Source: Acinetobacter calcoaceticus ANC 3811
Lineage (GTDB): Bacteria; Pseudomonadota; Gammaproteobacteria; Pseudomonadales; Moraxellaceae
NCBI RefSeq assembly: GCF_000399665.1
Contig: NZ_KB976986.1
Location: 1,026,240-1,090,239, forward strand
Length of the DNA stretch: 64,000 nucleotides
Direction of reading: 5' to 3'
The notes under the pieces are model-generated. The model did no database searches. It was not told the DNA's origin and was given only the letters and a program-made list of their open reading frames with translations. Position numbers and translations under genes: made by a program. Shown piece after piece: positions 60,403-64,000 of this stretch; within the stretch, counting starts at the first letter, position 1, and the number at the start of each line of letters is the position of its first letter.

Positions 60403-62007
60403 ATGAAAGTACGTTCAGACATCATGAAATTAGCAAAAAGCATGCATACTTGGGTGGGTGTATGTGCTGGGATTTTGCTTTTTATCTGTTTCTTTGCTGG
60501 TGGGCTCAGCATGTTTCAGCACCATATTAGTAAGTGGGCTACGCCAACACAGCAAGTTTTACCGAAAGTCTCACCCGATCAATATAATGAGTTTATTCAA
60601 AAAGTACAGACTGCCTATCCTGCTGCACAAAAAAACTTCACACTAAATTTATCGTCCAATGAATTTCACTATGCACCCATTACTTGGAGCGAACACGAAC
60701 GTGGAGATGGCTTTAATGCTGCTCAGTCTACGTGGATGGCAAGCTTAGATAACAACGGCGAGTTAATCGTTGCCCAAGAAAACTTATCTAAAGCGGGCTG
60801 GTTAATCGAACAGTTGCATGAAACAGCAGGCATACCAGGCATGGCAGGCCATCACGGATTAGGCCTCTATGTGATGGGCGTGGTTTCGATTTTATATTTT
60901 CTTGCCCTGCTTTCAGGCGTCATTATTCTTTTACCAACCTTGGTAAAGGATTACTTTGTCATTCGGCCTGGCAAAAATAAAAAGCGATTTTGGCTAGATG
61001 CGCATAATGTGATTGGAATTACCAGCTTACCTTTCCACATCATTATTAGTATTAGCGTTATTGTCTTTGCTTTTCATGATCTTTTTTATGATGCGATTGG
61101 ACAACTTGCACTCAAAGGACAGCCTGTTTTTCAGCGTTCTCCCCCAGCGCTGATTCAGCCTAAACAAACACAGATTGATGTGCAGCAAATATTAGCTCAA
61201 GCTAAAAAAGTAGCACCTGAATATTCAGTTGACTATATCCAGTTCAGTGGCCTAGATAAACCTGAAAAAGCCAATGCACGTATTGCTCTCTATAGCTCAG
61301 ATCAGATGTTGCGTGGTGCAAATCATGACTTTATGCGCATGAACCCATATGCAGTTGAGCACTTTAACCATAAAGGCATTAACACACAGACTGATGCTGG
61401 GAATAAGTTAATCAACGCCATGTTTAGTCTACATTTTGGAAGTTTTGGCGGTACGGGCGTACGTTGGATTTATTTTGTTTTAGGTGTCGGTGGTGCTTTC
61501 TTATTTTATACAGGTAACATCCTTTGGGTTGAAACCCGTGCACGTAAACAAAAGCGTGCTGAAGATCCTGTTCCTGTTCAACGTAAAGATGTGGTGTTCC
61601 TTGCGAACTTAACGATAGGCGCGTGCCTAGGGTGTGTTTTAGCTGTCTTAGGTACAATGTTGGCCAGTCGTTGGCTTTTCGCAGCGCTTAACATTGAAAG
61701 TATAAACTACCTCTTTATGTATGGTTATTATGCGATTTTCCTACTGACTATGATTTACACCTTTGTGATTGGCTATGCAAAAGCTTTACCACAACTGCTG
61801 TTAACCTTGGTTTTGGTGTTATTTGCGATTCCACTTACATCTCTTTTAGCTTACTTCATTCCTCAAAGTGGCTTATGGGTACATGGCGGAGAAATCTTAG
61901 TAGTTGATTTCTTAGCTGTCATTTTTGCTTTCGCTTTCTGGCGTTTTTATCAACAAGCCCAAGACCGCCTAAAATCTGCTCCAACGGGCAGTTTATGGGC
62001 TAGCTAA
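60403..62007 (+). CDS. PepSY-associated membrane protein, probable ferrisiderophore reductase
   Basis: The 534-aa protein has a first helix with M-H-T-W-V-G-V and further His-containing helices (H-E-T-A-G-I-P-G-M-A-G-H-H, W-L-D-A-H-N-V-I-G) typical of di-haem PepSY_TM proteins such as FpvG and FoxB-like reductases. These donate electrons to release iron from siderophores in the periplasm. An ATG at 60424 is an alternative start. The arrangement of small DUF proteins plus PepSY resembles the Pseudomonas fpv set. Confidence 0.8.
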   Translation: MKVRSDIMKLAKSMHTWVGVCAGILLFICFFAGGLSMFQHHISKWATPTQQVLPKVSPDQYNEFIQKVQTAYPAAQKNFTLNLSSNEFHYAPITWSEHERGDGFNAAQSTWMASLDNNGELIVAQENLSKAGWLIEQLHETAGIPGMAGHHGLGLYVMGVVSILYFLALLSGVIILLPTLVKDYFVIRPGKNKKRFWLDAHNVIGITSLPFHIIISISVIVFAFHDLFYDAIGQLALKGQPVFQRSPPALIQPKQTQIDVQQILAQAKKVAPEYSVDYIQFSGLDKPEKANARIALYSSDQMLRGANHDFMRMNPYAVEHFNHKGINTQTDAGNKLINAMFSLHFGSFGGTGVRWIYFVLGVGGAFLFYTGNILWVETRARKQKRAEDPVPVQRKDVVFLANLTIGACLGCVLAVLGTMLASRWLFAALNIESINYLFMYGYYAIFLLTMIYTFVIGYAKALPQLLLTLVLVLFAIPLTSLLAYFIPQSGLWVHGGEILVVDFLAVIFAFAFWRFYQQAQDRLKSAPTGSLWAS

Positions 62008-62053
62008 CAACCATAAATCGACAAGACTGAAATAATGTGTGAAATATGAAAAA

Positions 62054-62674
62054 TTATAAAACCCACATTGTTTCAGTCAGTTGTTTAATTTCTTGAATAT
62101 CATGACTCACATAAATCATCGGAATTTTTATTTCCTGTTTTACCTTCTGAAAAAAAGGAATAATTTCAGCTTTATGGTTTGCATCTAGTGCTGATAACGG
62201 CTCATCAAGGAGTAACAGCTTAGGTGAATATAACAATGCTCGACCCAGTGCCACGCGCTGTTTTTCCCCTCCTGATAGTTTGATAGGCATGCGTTGTAAT
62301 AAGTGCCCTAACTTTAATAATTCAATAATGTAATCTGCTTCAAAGTGACGTTCTTGTTGGGACAGGTGCTTAAGACCAAATAATAAATTTTGCTTTACCG
62401 TTTTATGCGGAAAAAGCTGAGCATCTTGAAAAACTAATCCAACATGCCGCTTTTGGGTACTCAAGTTAATGTTTTGATCTGAATCAAACCACGTCTGATC
62501 CTGTATTTTAATGAGCCCACTATGCGGTGTGTTCAACCCTGCAATGGCATGTAAAATCGATGTTTTACCTGACCCAGAGGGACCAAATAATCCAATAACA
62601 GCAGCATCTGACTGGAAACTAGGTTCAATATGAAACTGACCCATATGTAGCTTGAAATGGCAATCAATTAACAT
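62054..62674 (-). CDS. modC: ModC molybdate ABC transporter ATPase, short form
   Basis: I start this at ATG 62674, 4 bp after modB; the longer frame to 62725 would overlap modB deeply. At 206 aa it has the Walker A (G-P-S-G-S-G-K-T), Q-loop (V-F-Q-D-A-Q-L-F-P-H), signature (L-S-G-G-E-K-Q-R-V-A-L-G-R-A-L), Walker B (L-L-L-D-E-P-L-S-A-L-D) and H-loop (Y-V-S-H-D). It stops soon after. E. coli ModC is about 350 aa with a C-terminal molybdate-binding Mop domain, which is absent here. Only 46 bp separate it from the siderophore island's last gene. Confidence 0.88.
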   Translation of the reverse strand: MLIDCHFKLHMGQFHIEPSFQSDAAVIGLFGPSGSGKTSILHAIAGLNTPHSGLIKIQDQTWFDSDQNINLSTQKRHVGLVFQDAQLFPHKTVKQNLLFGLKHLSQQERHFEADYIIELLKLGHLLQRMPIKLSGGEKQRVALGRALLYSPKLLLLDEPLSALDANHKAEIIPFFQKVKQEIKIPMIYVSHDIQEIKQLTETMWVL

Positions 62675-62678
62675 ATTT

Positions 62679-63371
62679 CTACCGCCCCAAACGCTTTCTT
62701 TGATAACGATGAAACCACTGTGCAAACCATAGCGCTAAAAATGCCACACTTAACGATAAAACAATAAGCCGTTGAATAGCTGCTTCTGTATCGGGTTGTT
62801 GCATTAAGCTATACATAGCCAAAGGCAAAGTCCGTGTTTCATTTGAAATATTACCCACAAAGGTAATGGTCGCGCCAAACTCACCTAAACTGCGGCAAAA
62901 ACATAAAATAGCACCAATTAGAATGCCACTGCTGGCAAGAGGCATCGTGACATGAAAAAATGCCCCTAAAGATGAAGCACCTAATGTCTTTGCTGCCATT
63001 TCTAAACGCTGATCGACCAGTTCAATCGCTAGCCGAATAGATTGTACCAATAGCGGGAAACCCATCACTGCTGATGCAAGAACGGCGCCTTTCCAGTTAA
63101 ATGCAAAATCAATTCCAAGCGGTGCCAAATATTGTCCAATAATGCCGCGGCTCCCAAAAACTTGTAAAAGCAAATAACCAGGCACCACTGGCGGTAACAC
63201 CAAAGGTAAAAACACCAATGTTTCAATGAATGACTTACCCCAGAACTCTTTACGTGCCAAAAACCATCCCACACAAATTGCAGGAATAATGCTGACCACA
63301 AGACAACTTGCTGCGACCTTACAAGAAAGTTGTAGTACGCTGAGCTCTTCTGGGGTTAAAGAGAACATCAT
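62679..63371 (-). CDS. modB: ModB molybdate ABC transporter permease
   Basis: The 230-aa permease has five to six membrane helices and the EAA-type loop (A-A-K-T-L-G-A-S-S-L-G-A-F-F-H-V-T-M-P). L-P-L-V-L-P-P-V-V-P-G-Y and R-S-L-G-E-F-G-A-T-I are typical ModB segments. It overlaps modA by 4 bp. Confidence 0.94.
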   Translation of the reverse strand: MMFSLTPEELSVLQLSCKVAASCLVVSIIPAICVGWFLARKEFWGKSFIETLVFLPLVLPPVVPGYLLLQVFGSRGIIGQYLAPLGIDFAFNWKGAVLASAVMGFPLLVQSIRLAIELVDQRLEMAAKTLGASSLGAFFHVTMPLASSGILIGAILCFCRSLGEFGATITFVGNISNETRTLPLAMYSLMQQPDTEAAIQRLIVLSLSVAFLALWFAQWFHRYQRKRLGR

Positions 63372-64000
63372 GGTTTTGCTGGAGCCAACACGCTAAAGCC
63401 ATATTTTTTAAAAACAGCTTTGGCTTGATTGCTCTGTAAAAATTGATAGAACTTTATTGAGTTCTGATTCTTTTTAATCAAACCTACAGGATAAATAATT
63501 GGCAAATGCGTATTTTCCGGAAATATACCCGCTACCTTCACGTCTTTGCTAATCGCAGCATCGGTTGCATAGACAATCCCAACCTGACATTCACCACGCG
63601 CAACAAAGTTTAATGCCGCTCGAACATCTTCTGTTTCAACTAACTTTGGCTCAATACGGCTCCACCAACCTAGGTTAGTAAAAGCTTGTTTAGCATATTT
63701 GCCTACAGGCACACTTTTGGTATCCCCTGTACAAATCTTGCCTGTAAACACTTTATTTGGATCAGTTGTTTTATCTAGTTTTATATTTAGTGACTGCCCT
63801 TTAGGGGTAATTAGAACCAGATGGTTGCCTAATAAATTTATACGGTCATTTGTTGCAACTAATTTTTTGTTTTGCAAATAGTCCATCCACTGTGTATCTG
63901 CTGAAATAAAAATATCTGCCGGTGCCCCAGCTTCAATTTGTTTCGCTAATGTCGATGAGCCTGCATATGAAGTTTTAACTTCTACTTTATTTTGTTTTTC
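63368..64000 (-). CDS. modA: ModA molybdate-binding protein (5' partial)
   Basis: The frame stays open to the window end (64000), so about 40 N-terminal residues including the signal peptide are missing. The visible 210 residues include S-Y-A-G-S-S-T-L-A-K-Q-I-E-A-G-A-P-A-D-I-F-I-S-A-D, the ModA oxyanion-binding core, and G-E-C-Q-V-G-I-V-Y-A-T-D-A. It is the periplasmic receptor of the modABC system. Confidence 0.93.
   Translation of the reverse strand, partial: EKQNKVEVKTSYAGSSTLAKQIEAGAPADIFISADTQWMDYLQNKKLVATNDRINLLGNHLVLITPKGQSLNIKLDKTTDPNKVFTGKICTGDTKSVPVGKYAKQAFTNLGWWSRIEPKLVETEDVRAALNFVARGECQVGIVYATDAAISKDVKVAGIFPENTHLPIIYPVGLIKKNQNSIKFYQFLQSNQAKAVFKKYGFSVLAPAKP

Overview
The window is chromosomal DNA of an Acinetobacter, almost certainly the A. 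calcoaceticus-baumannii complex. It carries a complete adeRS-adeABC efflux locus, a 24-residue PqqA that matches the one I remember from A. calcoaceticus, and a dhb catechol siderophore cluster of the type described in A. baumannii 8399. AdeS, AdeA and AdeB look close to, but not identical with, the A. baumannii proteins I remember, so a sister species (nosocomialis, pittii, seifertii or similar) is as likely as A. baumannii itself. No database was consulted; all homology statements are from recognition.

Layout. 1-2.1 kb: a HipA-family kinase cut by the window edge, its HipB-like partner, and a small membrane protein. 2.1-9.9 kb: adeS and adeR, divergent from adeA-adeB-adeC. 9.9-13.3 kb: a strongly folded non-coding RNA candidate, a tetR gene broken by an in-frame stop, an AAHS-type MFS transporter and a VF530-like gene. 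13.3-15 kb: a gene-poor, AT-rich zone with a consensus 28-bp dif site (XerC/XerD), so the chromosome terminus probably lies here. A 5'-truncated reading frame sits next to dif and may be debris of a dif-integrating element. 14.8-21.6 kb: a chaperone-usher fimbrial locus with an unusual mini-pilin in front and a probable DUF4882-type secreted protein behind. 21.7-31.3 kb: glutathione-dependent formaldehyde dehydrogenase, a 623-aa orphan protein, a catalase-like lipoprotein, a pair of small paralogues, a GFA-type protein, a cardiolipin synthase-like enzyme, a uracil-DNA-glycosylase-superfamily protein and two small proteins. 31.8-36.2 kb: pqqABCDE plus a dipeptidase. 36.4-38.2 kb: a 5'-nucleotidase-like lipoprotein. 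38.3-62 kb: a Fur-regulated catechol siderophore island. 62-64 kb: modABC for molybdate, with modA cut by the window end.

The siderophore island forms a complete pathway. DhbC, DhbB and DhbA make 2,3-dihydroxybenzoate (DHB). DhbE activates it onto the aryl carrier domain of DhbB, after PptT/EntD-type phosphopantetheinylation. A dimodular NRPS (C-A-PCP-C-A-PCP-TE, with an MbtH partner) adds two amino acids and releases the product. The second A domain reads as serine. The first has an unusual pocket that suggests a basic residue. An MFS exporter and a lone RND pump probably secrete the product, a TonB receptor takes it back, a Fes-like esterase opens it, and a PepSY membrane protein may reduce the iron. 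Fur boxes lie in every divergent promoter of the island. A Fur-like protein that has lost its metal-binding residues sits at its edge.

Most noteworthy points: the predicted DHB-X-Ser product, the dif site with adjacent debris, the structured RNA after adeC, the metal-site-less Fur homologue, the nonsense-mutated tetR, the orphan 623-aa protein and the mini-pilin.
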